64,000 nt of DNA from JAAETI01 sp964195945 (GCA_964195945.1 CAXMRC010000043.1:34822-98821), one strand, 5' to 3'. Shown: positions 14,952 to 25,152, counted from the stretch's first letter. Numbers and translations are program-made. Notes: generated by a model not told the origin, from the letters alone.

Positions 14952-17124
14952 GACGGTTGAGACCGATCCGGAGACTCACCTAGCGCGAGTCAAAGAGGAG
15001 TACGACCGGCACTATCGGGGTGCGGACACCGCAGTCATCGACAGGGCATATCGGGTCGCGCTGGACGCACATACCGGTCAGGTCCGTCACTCCGGCCATC
15101 CGTACATCACACATCCGCTGATTGTTACCGAGATTCTTGCCAGCTACGGCATGGACGAGGCCACTTTGGTGGCAGCCATTCTGCATGACACCGTCGAAGA
15201 CACCGACGTCTCGCTGCAGGACACTGCCGATCAGTTCGGGGAAGAAGTCGCCAGGCTCATCGACGGTGTTACCAAGCTGGATCGGATTCGCTTTTCGTCA
15301 CGCGAGGAGCATCAGGCAGCAACGATCCGCAAGATGGCGATCGCGATGGCCAAGGACATCCGCGTCCTACTGATCAAGCTCGCGGACCGTCTCCACAATA
15401 TGCGAACTCTCGGACCGCTTCCTGAGGCAAAGCGTCACCGAATCGCGCTGGAGACTCTCGAGGTCTATGCACCGCTGGCGCACCGGCTCGGGGTCCAAGA
15501 GATCAAGCATGAGATGGAAGACCTGTGCTTCCGTGAGCTCTATCCGAAGCGGATGGCCGAGCTCGAGGATCTCATCAGGCGGAGGGCGCCACAGCGAGAG
15601 GCTGACCTGGAAAAGGTAATGACGCAGGTTCGTGAGGAGCTTTCCACACAGGGGATCGAGGCGACCGTTAGCGGTCGGCCAAAGCACCTGTATTCCATCT
15701 ATCGCAAGATGATGGCGAGTGGTCTCGAGTTTGAACAGATTTATGACTTGATCGGTGTGCGTGTTCTCGTCAACGAGGTGCGCGATTGCTACGCCGTTCT
15801 CGGCCAGGTGCACACGCTGTGGGCTCCGATCCAGGGCCGCTTCAAAGACTACATAGCGATGCCGAAGTTCAACCTGTACCAAAGCCTCCACACCACGGTG
15901 CTGGGGCCAGACGGTAAGGCACTTGAAATCCAGATCCGGACCTACGAAATGCATTCGAGGGCAGAGTTCGGAATAGCAGCACACTGGCGATACAAAGACG
16001 GCGATCAGACGACCGACCCGCAGCTTATTGCCGATCTTCGGTTCCTCCAGGAAGAGTCGACCAACCCCCAAGAATTTCTCGAGCATCTCAAACTCGATCT
16101 CTATGCAGATGAGCTGTTTGTACTCACTCCTAAGGGCAACGTTCACGTATTGCCCCGCGGCGGTACTCCTGTCGACTTCGCCTACCGGGTACACACAGAT
16201 GTCGGCCATCGGTGCGTTGGGGCGAAGGTCAATGGCAAGTTGGCTCCGTTGAGCTCCGAGCTGCAATCGGGCGACATCGTCGAGATCATCACGTCTAAGG
16301 CTGCAGATGCCCGCCCCAGCAGGGACTGGCTGGAATTTGTGAAGTCTTCACGAGCTTCAACGAAGATCCGTCAGTGGTACACCAGAGCCCGACGCGAGAC
16401 ATCGTTGCACGATGGCAAAGAAGCGGTTGTCCGGGCGATGCGGCGGTCGCCGCTTCCGATCGACAAATTCAAACGCGACGAAGCTCTGCTCCCTATCGCA
16501 GAGGAATGCGGATTTCACGAGGTGGACGCTCTCTACATCGCGGTCGGTGATGGCCGTCTCAGCCCCTTGACGGTCATCACCCGGCTGGAGCGACTTCATG
16601 GGATTGGCATTGAGAACGAAGACCTCCTCAGCCCGCCGCTGCGTCCCCGAGATCGTCGTCCTACTGGCGGCATCAATGTCGAAGGCATGGATGACATGCT
16701 GGTGCGGGTTGCCCGCTGTTGTGCGCCCGTCCCCGGTGACGAGATCATGGGTTTCGTGACAGTCGGCAGGGGGGTCTCTGTACACAGAACCGACTGCGCC
16801 AACATTGGTGCGCTTGGTGAACGCGCCGAGCGGATCATTGAGGTGAGTTGGGATATAGACCACACCGGCTCGTTCTTTGCCTGGGTGCAGATCGAAGCGC
16901 TCGACCGCCCGAAACTGTTGCGTGACGTCACCGAGGTCATCTCCGATCACGGAGGAAATATCCAAGCTGCTTCATCGGCGACGGGTCGCGATCGCGTTGC
17001 CATCCTCCGCTTTGAAGTCGAGCTCTCCGATCCTCAGCAACTGGAACGGGTTGTCGCGGATGCGCGACGGGTCGACGGCGTCTTTGACGCCTACCGTCTT
17101 GTGCCACAGGGACCATCGAGTTGA
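14938..17124 (+). CDS. rel: Bifunctional (p)ppGpp synthetase/hydrolase Rel
   Basis: Makes and degrades the alarmones ppGpp and pppGpp on starved ribosomes. The 728-residue protein starts at ATG 14938. Order of domains: HD hydrolase (HSGHPYITHPL, then ILHDTVEDTD near 81-90, metal ligands intact); synthetase (GRPKHLYSIYRKM, IGVRVLVNEVRDCYAVLG, MPKFNLYQSLHT, EIQIRT); TGS domain (VLTPKGNVHVLPRGGTPVDFAY); zinc-finger region with the RCCAPVPGDEI motif; and a C-terminal ACT domain. Both catalytic halves look intact, so the enzyme is predicted to be bifunctional like mycobacterial RelA. The longer in-frame reading from 14641 lies within apt. Confidence 0.95.
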   Translation: MALPETVETDPETHLARVKEEYDRHYRGADTAVIDRAYRVALDAHTGQVRHSGHPYITHPLIVTEILASYGMDEATLVAAILHDTVEDTDVSLQDTADQFGEEVARLIDGVTKLDRIRFSSREEHQAATIRKMAIAMAKDIRVLLIKLADRLHNMRTLGPLPEAKRHRIALETLEVYAPLAHRLGVQEIKHEMEDLCFRELYPKRMAELEDLIRRRAPQREADLEKVMTQVREELSTQGIEATVSGRPKHLYSIYRKMMASGLEFEQIYDLIGVRVLVNEVRDCYAVLGQVHTLWAPIQGRFKDYIAMPKFNLYQSLHTTVLGPDGKALEIQIRTYEMHSRAEFGIAAHWRYKDGDQTTDPQLIADLRFLQEESTNPQEFLEHLKLDLYADELFVLTPKGNVHVLPRGGTPVDFAYRVHTDVGHRCVGAKVNGKLAPLSSELQSGDIVEIITSKAADARPSRDWLEFVKSSRASTKIRQWYTRARRETSLHDGKEAVVRAMRRSPLPIDKFKRDEALLPIAEECGFHEVDALYIAVGDGRLSPLTVITRLERLHGIGIENEDLLSPPLRPRDRRPTGGINVEGMDDMLVRVARCCAPVPGDEIMGFVTVGRGVSVHRTDCANIGALGERAERIIEVSWDIDHTGSFFAWVQIEALDRPKLLRDVTEVISDHGGNIQAASSATGRDRVAILRFEVELSDPQQLERVVADARRVDGVFDAYRLVPQGPSS

Positions 17125-17783
17125 CTGTCGTAATCGATAGTCGGTCGCTGTGGCTTGCCGAGACGAACTGCTATGTGATCGCTCCTGAAAAGGGCGGACC
17201 ATGCGTCATCGTCGACGCACCCGGCGATCTCGAAGGCATTGCGGAGTTGCTTGCGTTCAACGACCTGTACCCGCAAGCGCTGTTGGTGACCCACGCCCAC
17301 ATCGATCACGCCGGCGCCGCGGCTGGCGTCGTCGAACAATGGGCAGTGAATGCCTATCTACACCCGGACGATGAATGGCTTGCCGCCGACCCGATGGCAC
17401 AGTTGCGTTCCCTATTCGGGGGAACGCTTCCAGGCTGGCTGGATGGTGATTTTGAGCCTCCCGAGACTTGGACCAGTCTCGAAGATCGAGAGACCCTAAC
17501 CCTGGCCGGAATAGACTTCGAGGTCCTGCATACCCCCGGCCACACGCCAGGCCATTGTTGTTTCCATGTCTCCGAAGAAGGCCTTTTGTTCTCTGGCGAT
17601 CAGCTATTCGCAGGATCGATCGGTCGCACCGACCTGCCGGGCGGCGACTACGCAGCGTTGATGCGGTCGATGCAGCAACGCGTTCTAACGCTCGCCGATG
17701 AAACAGCGGTTCTTCCGGGCCATGGTCCCGCGACTACGATCGCCCACGAACGCCTCACCAATCCCTTCCTGGTTGATCTTTGA
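17121..17783 (+). CDS. Metallo-beta-lactamase-fold hydrolase, glyoxalase II-like
   Basis: A 220-residue hydrolase with the metal motif THAHIDHAG (HxHxDH), then TPGHTPGHCCFH, LFSGDQLFAGSIGRTDLPGGD and LPGHGPATTI, the four ligand blocks of the glyoxalase II/YcbL subfamily. YcbL-type enzymes hydrolyse hydroxyacylglutathione or other thioesters. Actinobacteria of this kind usually lack glutathione, so the true thiol may differ, which is inference. The start is TTG 17121, overlapping the rel stop as TTGA. The same neighbour follows rel in many actinobacteria. Confidence 0.85.
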   Translation: MTVVIDSRSLWLAETNCYVIAPEKGGPCVIVDAPGDLEGIAELLAFNDLYPQALLVTHAHIDHAGAAAGVVEQWAVNAYLHPDDEWLAADPMAQLRSLFGGTLPGWLDGDFEPPETWTSLEDRETLTLAGIDFEVLHTPGHTPGHCCFHVSEEGLLFSGDQLFAGSIGRTDLPGGDYAALMRSMQQRVLTLADETAVLPGHGPATTIAHERLTNPFLVDL

Positions 17784-17822
17784 GGTAGGGGTCGTTGCAT
17801 TGAGGCTCAGAGCGAGGAAACA

Positions 17823-19607
17823 ATGACGAAGTACAGAACCAACCACGGCGGCATACTCCGGGCGAGCGACATTGGCACCGAGGTGCACCTCGCCGGCTGG
17901 ATCGCAAGACGACGTGACCACGGTGGCGTTATTTTTCTCGATCTCCGTGATGCGTCCGGTCATGTCCAGGTGGTTCTTAACCCGGATGATGCGCCCGCCT
18001 CTGAAGACACGTTGCGGAGCCTGCGTAACGAGTTCTGCGTCATGGTCAAAGGGGTGGTGCGTCCTCGACCCGAAGGCTCCATCAACCCCGAGATGCCAAC
18101 TGGGGAGATCGAGGTCGGCGGTGCTTCTCTCGAAGTGCTCTCGACCGCCGACACGCTGCCATTCCAGATTGACGAGAGATTTGATGCCGACGAGGCTCGA
18201 CGCCTGCAGTATCGCTACCTCGATCTTCGTCGGGACCGGATGGCGAACAATCTGCGCTCTCGTTCTACGGCCGTACGCGCGATGCGTCACGTACTGGACG
18301 AACTCGACTTTCTCGAGGTCGAGACGCCAACGCTGGTTGTCTCCACACCGGAGGGCGCTCGTGACATGCTTGTGCCGAGTCGACTCCGCCCCGGACAGTT
18401 TTACGCTCTTCCGCAGTCACCGCAGCTCTTCAAACAACTTCTGATGGTCGCCGGCGTCGAGCGCTATTACCAGATCGCCCGTTGTTACCGAGACGAAGAC
18501 TTTCGGTCGGATCGCCAGGTCGAGTTCACCCAACTGGATCTTGAAGGCTCGTTCTGGGACCAAGAAGATGTGCTCGACACCTTGGAGGCCATCGTGGTGC
18601 GGGTGGTTAAGGATGTGCGCGGTGTTGACATTGCGCGACCGATTCCGCGTATGACCTATTCCGATGCGATGGCGCGATACGGCTCTGACAAGCCGGACAT
18701 TCGGTTTGGTATGGAAATCACCGATCTCGAGGGAGTGTTCGCAGACTCCGAATTCCGCGCCTTTGCCGGCAAGCTCAGCGACGGCGGAACGGTGCGCGGG
18801 ATCAACGCGGGGAACCAAGGGTTGTCGCGCGCCGGGTTCGATAAACTGGTGACCCAAGCCCAGGACCTTGGCGCCAAAGGTCTGGTCTGGATGGTTGTCG
18901 AGGATGATGGAAGTCTGCGGTCACCGGTTGCCAAGTTCCTGAGTGAGGCCGAACTCACCGGGGTCGCCGCGACCATGGAAGGCAAGCCGGGAGACGCGTT
19001 GCTGATCGTCGCCGACGAAGTCGAGGTGGCTGCGTCGGTTCTTGGCAATCTGCGGCTTAGCCTCGGGCAACCGGAGAAGCACGATGAGCTTCGCTTTCTG
19101 TTTGTCGTCGACTTCCCTGTGTTTGAAAAGACAACCGATGGCGGATGGGCGGCGGCTCACCATCCATTCACTGCTCCGGTTGATGTCGATGAGATGCGGA
19201 ATTCCCCGGCGACCGCTGTTTCGCGCTCCTATGACATGGTGCTCAATGGTGCTGAACTTGGCTCCGGCAGCGTCAGGATCCACGATCCGGTTGTGCAGGC
19301 TCAGGTGTTTGAGGTGCTTGGTATTTCCGCCGAACAGGCGCAGTCTCGGTTCGGATGGTTCCTAGAGGCGCTCCGTTATGGCACGCCGCCTCATGCCGGG
19401 TTTGCGATAGGTGTTGATCGCTTTGTGTCGATTTTGCAGAACGAGCAGAACATCCGTGAAGTCATGCCTTTCCCGAAGACACAGACCGGCGCTGATCCGC
19501 TTACCGGCGCTCCTGGTCATGTTGAAGAACTGCAACTAGCGGAGCTCGGCATCGATGTGCGACCCGAGGTGAGGGCGTCCTGGTCAGACCCGACCCGCGC
19601 CACATGA
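17823..19607 (+). CDS. aspS: Aspartyl-tRNA synthetase
   Basis: Class IIb synthetase of the bacterial type with 594 residues. The N-terminal OB-fold anticodon domain contains VHLAGWIARRRDHGGVIFLDLRD. Motif 1 is FLEVETPTLVVSTPEGARD, motif 2 is RCYRDEDFRSDRQVEFTQLD, the large bacterial GAD insertion follows, and motif 3 is GFAIGVDRFVSIL near the end. ATG 17823 follows GAGGA. It is unknown from sequence whether the enzyme also charges tRNA-Asn. It overlaps rarA as ATGA. Confidence 0.95.
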   Translation: MTKYRTNHGGILRASDIGTEVHLAGWIARRRDHGGVIFLDLRDASGHVQVVLNPDDAPASEDTLRSLRNEFCVMVKGVVRPRPEGSINPEMPTGEIEVGGASLEVLSTADTLPFQIDERFDADEARRLQYRYLDLRRDRMANNLRSRSTAVRAMRHVLDELDFLEVETPTLVVSTPEGARDMLVPSRLRPGQFYALPQSPQLFKQLLMVAGVERYYQIARCYRDEDFRSDRQVEFTQLDLEGSFWDQEDVLDTLEAIVVRVVKDVRGVDIARPIPRMTYSDAMARYGSDKPDIRFGMEITDLEGVFADSEFRAFAGKLSDGGTVRGINAGNQGLSRAGFDKLVTQAQDLGAKGLVWMVVEDDGSLRSPVAKFLSEAELTGVAATMEGKPGDALLIVADEVEVAASVLGNLRLSLGQPEKHDELRFLFVVDFPVFEKTTDGGWAAAHHPFTAPVDVDEMRNSPATAVSRSYDMVLNGAELGSGSVRIHDPVVQAQVFEVLGISAEQAQSRFGWFLEALRYGTPPHAGFAIGVDRFVSILQNEQNIREVMPFPKTQTGADPLTGAPGHVEELQLAELGIDVRPEVRASWSDPTRAT

Positions 19608-20947
19608 CAACGCAGGACGATCTCTTCGCCGATCAGCGAGAGGATCGACTGTTTACTGCGGCGCCGTTGGCGGCCCGGATGCGACCGAGGTCACTTGACG
19701 AGGTGGCCGGCCAAAAACACCTGGTTGCACCAGGAACAGCCTTTCGCTCCCTGCTCGACTCGGGAAGGCCGACATCCCTGATTCTGTGGGGACCTGCCGG
19801 TACCGGCAAGACAACACTGGCGCGATTGACGGCGAAGGCAGCCAACGCCCGATTTGCTGAGCTTTCGGCCACTGCAGCCGGGGTGAAGGATGTTCGCGCC
19901 ATATTGGCAAGCGCTCGCCAACGATTGGAGGACGACCTCGGTCGCACAGTGCTGTTCCTCGATGAGATTCACCGATTCAACAAGGCGCAGCAGGATGCGC
20001 TGCTACCAGGGGTCGAAGACGGAACCATCGTTCTGGTCGGCGCAACGACTGAGAACCCCTTCTTTGAGGTGAACTCGCCACTCATCTCGAGATGCACGGT
20101 CTTTCGCACGGAAGCTCTGGAGCCGGCGGACATCATTGGCGTAGTGGATGCGGCCCGTGCCGATGTGATGCGCGGCCTTGGTAATGACCTCGAAGTTGCC
20201 GACGGTGTTCCGAGCGTTATCGCAGAACGAGTTGGTGGGGACGCCAGGTTGGCCCTAAACACCCTGGATGTCGCGGCGGCAATCGTCCGCGGCTCCGGCC
20301 GGCCCGCTATTGGCGTCGAAGACGTAACCGAGGCACTGCAACGCCGCGTCATCCGGTACGACAAGGGCGGTGACCGACATTACGACGTGATCTCAGCCTT
20401 TATCAAGAGCGTGCGCGGTTCCGATCCCGACGCGGCGATGTACTGGCTGCACACCATGATCGAAGCCGGTGAGGATCCGAAGTTCATCGCAAGACGCCTG
20501 GTCGTGCTCGCCTCGGAAGACATTGGACTTGCCGACAACACGGCGCTGCAGATAGCAACCGATGCCTTCCGGGCCATCGAACTGATCGGTCTCCCCGAGG
20601 GCGCCTATGCGCTGTCTCATGCGACGATCTACCTGGCCGTTGCGCCCAAGTCGAACTCGATCACAGCGGCCATGGGCCGAACTCGCGAACTCCTCGAAGG
20701 TACGCCAGGGGCTACGGTCCCGCCTCATCTGCGCAGCGCGGCCACCGAGGGTCAGCGGGCACTTGGCGACGGGATCGGCTACCTGTATCCGCACGATGAT
20801 CCCACAGGAATACTTCCACAGCAGTACCTGCCGGACGAAGCAGGGCAAGCAACGGTCTACCTCCCTGGCGAACACGGTCACGAGGCCAGGGTAAAGGCAC
20901 GTCTCGCCGAAATAGATGCGAGACTTGGCAAGAGCGAACGCAAGTAG
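19604..20947 (+). CDS. rarA: Replication-associated recombination protein A (AAA ATPase, MgsA/WRNIP1 family)
   Basis: RarA acts at stalled replication forks. The 447-residue protein has Walker A GPAGTGKTTLARL at about residues 63-75, Walker B LFLDEIHRFNKAQQD, and sensor GATTENPFFEVN. The C-terminal tetramerisation domain includes DVISAFIKSVRGSDPDAAMYWL and PPHLR. Length and order match RarA. ATG 19604 overlaps the aspS stop. The position between aspS and hisS/alaS matches mycobacterial order. Confidence 0.93.
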   Translation: MTTQDDLFADQREDRLFTAAPLAARMRPRSLDEVAGQKHLVAPGTAFRSLLDSGRPTSLILWGPAGTGKTTLARLTAKAANARFAELSATAAGVKDVRAILASARQRLEDDLGRTVLFLDEIHRFNKAQQDALLPGVEDGTIVLVGATTENPFFEVNSPLISRCTVFRTEALEPADIIGVVDAARADVMRGLGNDLEVADGVPSVIAERVGGDARLALNTLDVAAAIVRGSGRPAIGVEDVTEALQRRVIRYDKGGDRHYDVISAFIKSVRGSDPDAAMYWLHTMIEAGEDPKFIARRLVVLASEDIGLADNTALQIATDAFRAIELIGLPEGAYALSHATIYLAVAPKSNSITAAMGRTRELLEGTPGATVPPHLRSAATEGQRALGDGIGYLYPHDDPTGILPQQYLPDEAGQATVYLPGEHGHEARVKARLAEIDARLGKSERK

Positions 20948-20956
20948 TCTGGACCC

Positions 20957-21154
20957 ATGTTGTTGAGAGTCCGTTGGTTCATCATGGGCGCGGTAGCGTC
21001 GATCGGAATATTCACCTACCTGGCCAATGCGGTCAGGAAGGCCAAAGAGCGGATGACGCCGCGCAACCTGGCCAACTCAGGGATGAAGGGCGTGGCCAAG
21101 CTTCTTGACACAGCTGCAGAAGCGGTGCAATCGGACCCGGAGGCTCGACTATGA
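20957..21154 (+). CDS. Small single-pass membrane protein, unknown function
   Basis: A 65-residue protein with one hydrophobic segment (residues about 5-25, FIMGAVASIGIFTYLANAV) followed by a basic amphipathic stretch KAKERM and a C-terminal helix. It begins nine bases after rarA, and its stop overlaps the hisS start as ATGA, which argues that it is translated. Short membrane proteins sit near alaS in other actinobacteria, but I cannot assign this one to a family with certainty. Confidence 0.65.
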   Translation: MLLRVRWFIMGAVASIGIFTYLANAVRKAKERMTPRNLANSGMKGVAKLLDTAAEAVQSDPEARL

Positions 21155-22470
21155 GCATCATCGAGCCGAGGACTCTCAAAGGGTTCCGTGACTACCTGCC
21201 GGTGACGATGGCTGCTCGGGAACAAGTGATCGATATTGCACGCAAGGTGTACAGGTCGTTTGGCTATGTGCCGATCGAGACGCCCGTCCTCGAATACAGC
21301 GAAATACTCCTTGGCAAAGGCGGTGACGAGAGCGACCGCCAAATGTACCGTTTTGCGGACCACGGAGGTCGCGACGTCGCGATGCGGTTCGACCTCACGG
21401 TGTCCCTAGCGCGCTTTGCTGCGCAGCACGTTGGAAAACTGGGGACACCGTTCAAGCGCTACCAAGTTGGACCAGTGTGGCGTGGTGAGAACACCCAGCG
21501 AGGCCGCTATCGAGAGTTCGTCCAATTTGACTTCGACACGATCGGGACCGAGAGCCTTATTGCCGATATCGAGACTCTCATCGTCGTTCATGATCTCTTT
21601 GCGGCGTTGGGCTTCACGGATTTCAAGATTCACTTCAATAACAGAGATCTACTGAACGGGCTGCTCGAGAAGCTCGGGCTCAGCGACGAAGCGAGTGCCG
21701 TTCTGCGGTCGCTCGACAAGCTGACCAAAATCGGTGCGGACGGGGTGCGAGCCGAGCTGTACGCCGGCTCCGGGGCATCAGAAGCACAGGCCGATGCGAT
21801 CTTGTCGCTGGCAGAGTTACAGGGAACAAACGACGAAGTGGTGGCAGCCTTGCCGGACATCGTTGGTGATTCGACACAGGCCGTCGCGGGCTTGGCCGCG
21901 ATCAAAACTGTTCTTGAAGGAGTCCGTGCCGGGGGCGTTCCCGAGAAGCGTATCCAGCTCGATGTGAGCATCGCACGCGGACTGGCCTACTACACAGGCA
22001 CAGTATTTGAGACCTTCCTTGATGATCTTCCCGGCATCGGGAGCGTGCTCTCGGGGGGCCGCTACGACGACCTGGCCTCGCTCTACACCAAGCAGAGGCT
22101 GCCCGGTATCGGAGGATCTCTTGGTGTTGACCGGTTGATTGCCGCCATGGAAGAGCTCGGATTGGTAGATGACAGGGGCGCTACCGCTGACGTCTTCATA
22201 CCGTTGTTCGCCAGGGATCGACTCAACGATTACGTGGCGCTTGCCGAAGAGCTGCGGCGCACCGGGATATCTGTTGAGCTCTATCCCGAAGAACGCAAGC
22301 TCGGCGCTCAGTTGAAGTACGCCGACCGGCGCGGACACCGATTTGCGATAATCGTCGGTGACTCCGAATGGGACGCAGGAACTGCCCAGATCAAGGCTCT
22401 CGACACCGGTGCGAGCCAAGAAGTCGCATACGTCGATCTCGCGGCGCAGTGCGTCGCCCTTCTGCAATGA
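21151..22470 (+). CDS. hisS: Histidyl-tRNA synthetase
   Basis: Class IIa synthetase with 439 residues. Motif 1 lies in KGFRDYLPVTMAAREQV and FGYVPIETPVLEYSEI. Motif 2 is KRYQVGPVWRGENTQRGRYRE. The histidine-specific block is ARGLAYYTGTVFETFL, motif 3 is GIGGSLGVDRLIAAM, and a C-terminal anticodon-binding domain follows. HisZ is excluded because the histidine signature is intact. ATG 21151 overlaps the small upstream ORF. Confidence 0.95.
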   Translation: MSIIEPRTLKGFRDYLPVTMAAREQVIDIARKVYRSFGYVPIETPVLEYSEILLGKGGDESDRQMYRFADHGGRDVAMRFDLTVSLARFAAQHVGKLGTPFKRYQVGPVWRGENTQRGRYREFVQFDFDTIGTESLIADIETLIVVHDLFAALGFTDFKIHFNNRDLLNGLLEKLGLSDEASAVLRSLDKLTKIGADGVRAELYAGSGASEAQADAILSLAELQGTNDEVVAALPDIVGDSTQAVAGLAAIKTVLEGVRAGGVPEKRIQLDVSIARGLAYYTGTVFETFLDDLPGIGSVLSGGRYDDLASLYTKQRLPGIGGSLGVDRLIAAMEELGLVDDRGATADVFIPLFARDRLNDYVALAEELRRTGISVELYPEERKLGAQLKYADRRGHRFAIIVGDSEWDAGTAQIKALDTGASQEVAYVDLAAQCVALLQ

Positions 22471-22514
22471 CGGTCGGCTGGTTCAGGTTGAAGCTGGGTG
22501 CTGAACAGCGCCGC

Positions 22515-22520
22515 TAATCT
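22515..22520 (+). promoter_or_regulatory. -10 box of a leaderless alaS promoter
   Basis: TAATCT is followed by exactly eight bases and the alaS ATG. There is no Shine-Dalgarno sequence. The same TANNNT-N8-start geometry is seen for queA, the CHAD gene and aroC in this window. Confidence 0.55.
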
Positions 22521-22528
22521 TCCGCCCA

Positions 22529-25150
22529 ATGAATAGCCAAGAAATCCGCAAGACATTTGAGTCCTTCTTCGCCGAGCGCGGTCACACCGTGGTGCCAAGC
22601 GCATCGCTGATACCGATCGATCCGACGTTGTTGCTCACTGTTGCCGGCATGGTTCCGTTCAAGCCCTACCTGTTGGGAGAAGAGAAGCCTCCCTACCTGC
22701 GCGCCGTCAGCGTCCAGAAGTGTGGGCGAACCGCAGACATCGACATCGTCGGCACGACCGCACGACACCTAACTTTCTTCGAGATGCTCGGAAACTTCTC
22801 GTTCGGTGAATACTTCAAAGAGAAAGCCATCCCGTGGGCGTATGAACTCGTCACCGAGGGTTTCGGGCTTGACCCGGACCGTCTCTGGTACACCGTTCAT
22901 CTATCGGACGACGAGGCAGCGGAGATCTGGATCGACGAAGTCGGCATCAATCCGAATCGTCTGCAGCGCATGGATAAGAACAACTTCTGGCAGATGGGCG
23001 TTCCGGGGCCGTGCGGACCCTCGTCTGAGATCTTCTACGACAAAGGACCAGAGTACGGACCAGACGGTGGCCCCGAGGTCGACGACGAACGATTCATGGA
23101 GATTTGGAACCTGGTGTTCATGCAGAACGTCCAGGACGAGCCATACCACGTGGTCGGTGACCTGCCGGCGAAGAACATCGACACCGGCGCCGGATTGGAG
23201 CGACTCGCCACGGTCTTACAACGCGTCGACAGCGTCTTCAAAACCGATGAGATTCGCAGCGTTATCGCGGCTGCCGAACGAGCAACTGGGGCTCGCTTCG
23301 AGGCCGATGAACGCAGCGATGTCAGTTTGCGTATCCTGGGTGATCACGGCCGGGCTGTGACATTCCTGATCGCCGACAAAGTCGTGCCCTCCAATGAAGG
23401 TCGGGGCTATGTGCTGCGTCGCCTGCTGCGCCGGGCGGTCCGTCATGGCGTTCTTCTGGGTGCGAAGGACAACATCATGCCGGTGCTCGTCAACGCAACT
23501 ATCGACGCGATGGGCGCTGCCTATCCCGACCTGGTCAATAAGCAAGACGCCATTCTCGAAATGGCTGAGCGAGAAGAAGGCCGCTTCCGCCGCACACTGG
23601 AATCCGGGCATCGTCTTTTGGACGAGGCACTAGAGCCACTGCCAGACGGTGCGACCCTGGCCGGAGACGTCGCGTTCAAGCTGCACGACACCCACGGGTT
23701 TCCCAGAGAACTGACCGAAGAGATCCTCGCCGAACGCGGGTTCCGTCTCGACCTCGAAGAGTTCGAGCGAATGATGGACGCACAGAAGCACCAAGCAAGG
23801 GCCAGCTACAAGAGCGGCGATAACGCCGGAATCAGCGACGAGTACCGATCATTGGTCAGGGGCCTCGACGGTACCGACTTCATTGGGTATGACGCCGAGG
23901 CGGGTACCGCGCAAGTGTTGTCGCTGGTGCGTGAGGGTGAGCCGGTCGAGCGGGCGGAAGAAGGCCAGCAGGTCGAACTATTCCTGAACCGAACTCCGTT
24001 CTATGCAGAATCGGGCGGCCAGGTTGGCGACACCGGGATTATCAAAACTGCTACAGGAATCATCGAAGTCGGTGATACCCAGCTTGCCATTCCGGGAGTT
24101 CACGGGCATCGCGGCACCGTGACCGCTGGGCATATCCAGATAGGCCAAGACGCGGAGACGTCGATCACCACTACACGGCGCGAAAGAATCCGCAAGAATC
24201 ACACCGGTACTCATCTCCTACATTGGGCGTTGCGCCAGGTCCTGGGTGACCACGTGCATCAGGAGGGCTCCCTGGTCGCCGAGAACAGACTCCGCTTCGA
24301 CTTCAGCCATTTCAAAGGCGTCGAGCCCGACGAATTGCTCGGCATCGAGCAGGCTGTCAACGAGCGTGTGGTCGAGAACGCCAATGTCACCACGATTGAG
24401 ACCTCAAAAGACGAGGCCGAGAAGATGGGAGCTCTTGCGTTCTTCGGAGACAAGTACGGTGCCCGGGTGCGTGTCGTGAAGACGGGTAGCTATTCCACCG
24501 AGTTTTGTGGTGGCACCCATGTGCCGACCACAGGCCAGATCGGACCGTTGGTTTTGGTTTCAGAAGGGTCCGTAGCCGCCAACACACGCAGGGTCGAGGC
24601 TCTGACCGGTGTGGCCGGCTACGAGCACCTCATCGCTATCCGCAATCAACTGCGGGATACAGCCTCTCTACTCCGGGTGCAGGAAACTGGCGTGCTCGAA
24701 GCGACTCGCAGTCTGACACTGCGGCTCAAAGACCAAGAGGAGCGAATCGGCGAATTTGAGGAGCAAGCCCGAACAGAGACGGCGGGCAACATCCTTGACG
24801 GGGCCGAGGAGTACAACGGTCACACCCTCGTAGTCGTCAATCAACCTGGGGCCTCTCCCGACGAGCTACGAGCGCTTGCGTTCCAGATACGCGATCGCAT
24901 CAGTTCCGGCATTGGCGTCTTGGGATCGAACAGCGACGGCAAGGCCGCTTTGCTTGCATTCGCCACTGCGGACCTTGTTGCTGCCGGTGTCTCCGCTGGT
25001 GAGATCACCGGCATAGCCGCACGGGTCGTCGGCGGTGGGGGGAGCCGCGATCCGGAGCTGGCTCAGGCCGGCGGACCTAAGGGTGATGAGGTAGAAGCAG
25101 CCCTTGAGGCCGCTCGAGACGCCGCCCGAACTGCGCTACAAGGAGCCTGA
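22529..25150 (+). CDS. alaS: Alanyl-tRNA synthetase
   Basis: Class IIc synthetase with 873 residues. The catalytic core has FESFFAERGHTVVPSASL and CGRTADIDIVG, with AlaRS-specific VLRRLLRRAVRHG. The editing domain has HTGTHLLHWALRQVLG and FCGGTHVPTTG (zinc ligands HxxxH and CxxxH). The C-terminal DHHA1-type domain ends in VVGGGGSRDPELAQAGG. The start ATG 22529 appears leaderless. ruvX follows with a tiny gap, as in most actinobacteria. Confidence 0.96.
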   Translation: MNSQEIRKTFESFFAERGHTVVPSASLIPIDPTLLLTVAGMVPFKPYLLGEEKPPYLRAVSVQKCGRTADIDIVGTTARHLTFFEMLGNFSFGEYFKEKAIPWAYELVTEGFGLDPDRLWYTVHLSDDEAAEIWIDEVGINPNRLQRMDKNNFWQMGVPGPCGPSSEIFYDKGPEYGPDGGPEVDDERFMEIWNLVFMQNVQDEPYHVVGDLPAKNIDTGAGLERLATVLQRVDSVFKTDEIRSVIAAAERATGARFEADERSDVSLRILGDHGRAVTFLIADKVVPSNEGRGYVLRRLLRRAVRHGVLLGAKDNIMPVLVNATIDAMGAAYPDLVNKQDAILEMAEREEGRFRRTLESGHRLLDEALEPLPDGATLAGDVAFKLHDTHGFPRELTEEILAERGFRLDLEEFERMMDAQKHQARASYKSGDNAGISDEYRSLVRGLDGTDFIGYDAEAGTAQVLSLVREGEPVERAEEGQQVELFLNRTPFYAESGGQVGDTGIIKTATGIIEVGDTQLAIPGVHGHRGTVTAGHIQIGQDAETSITTTRRERIRKNHTGTHLLHWALRQVLGDHVHQEGSLVAENRLRFDFSHFKGVEPDELLGIEQAVNERVVENANVTTIETSKDEAEKMGALAFFGDKYGARVRVVKTGSYSTEFCGGTHVPTTGQIGPLVLVSEGSVAANTRRVEALTGVAGYEHLIAIRNQLRDTASLLRVQETGVLEATRSLTLRLKDQEERIGEFEEQARTETAGNILDGAEEYNGHTLVVVNQPGASPDELRALAFQIRDRISSGIGVLGSNSDGKAALLAFATADLVAAGVSAGEITGIAARVVGGGGSRDPELAQAGGPKGDEVEAALEAARDAARTALQGA

Positions 25151-25152
25151 TT

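Noticed and set aside
15367..16266. 299-codon ORF antisense to rel
   Set aside because: The plus strand encodes conserved Rel domains; the reverse reading is a codon-bias shadow.
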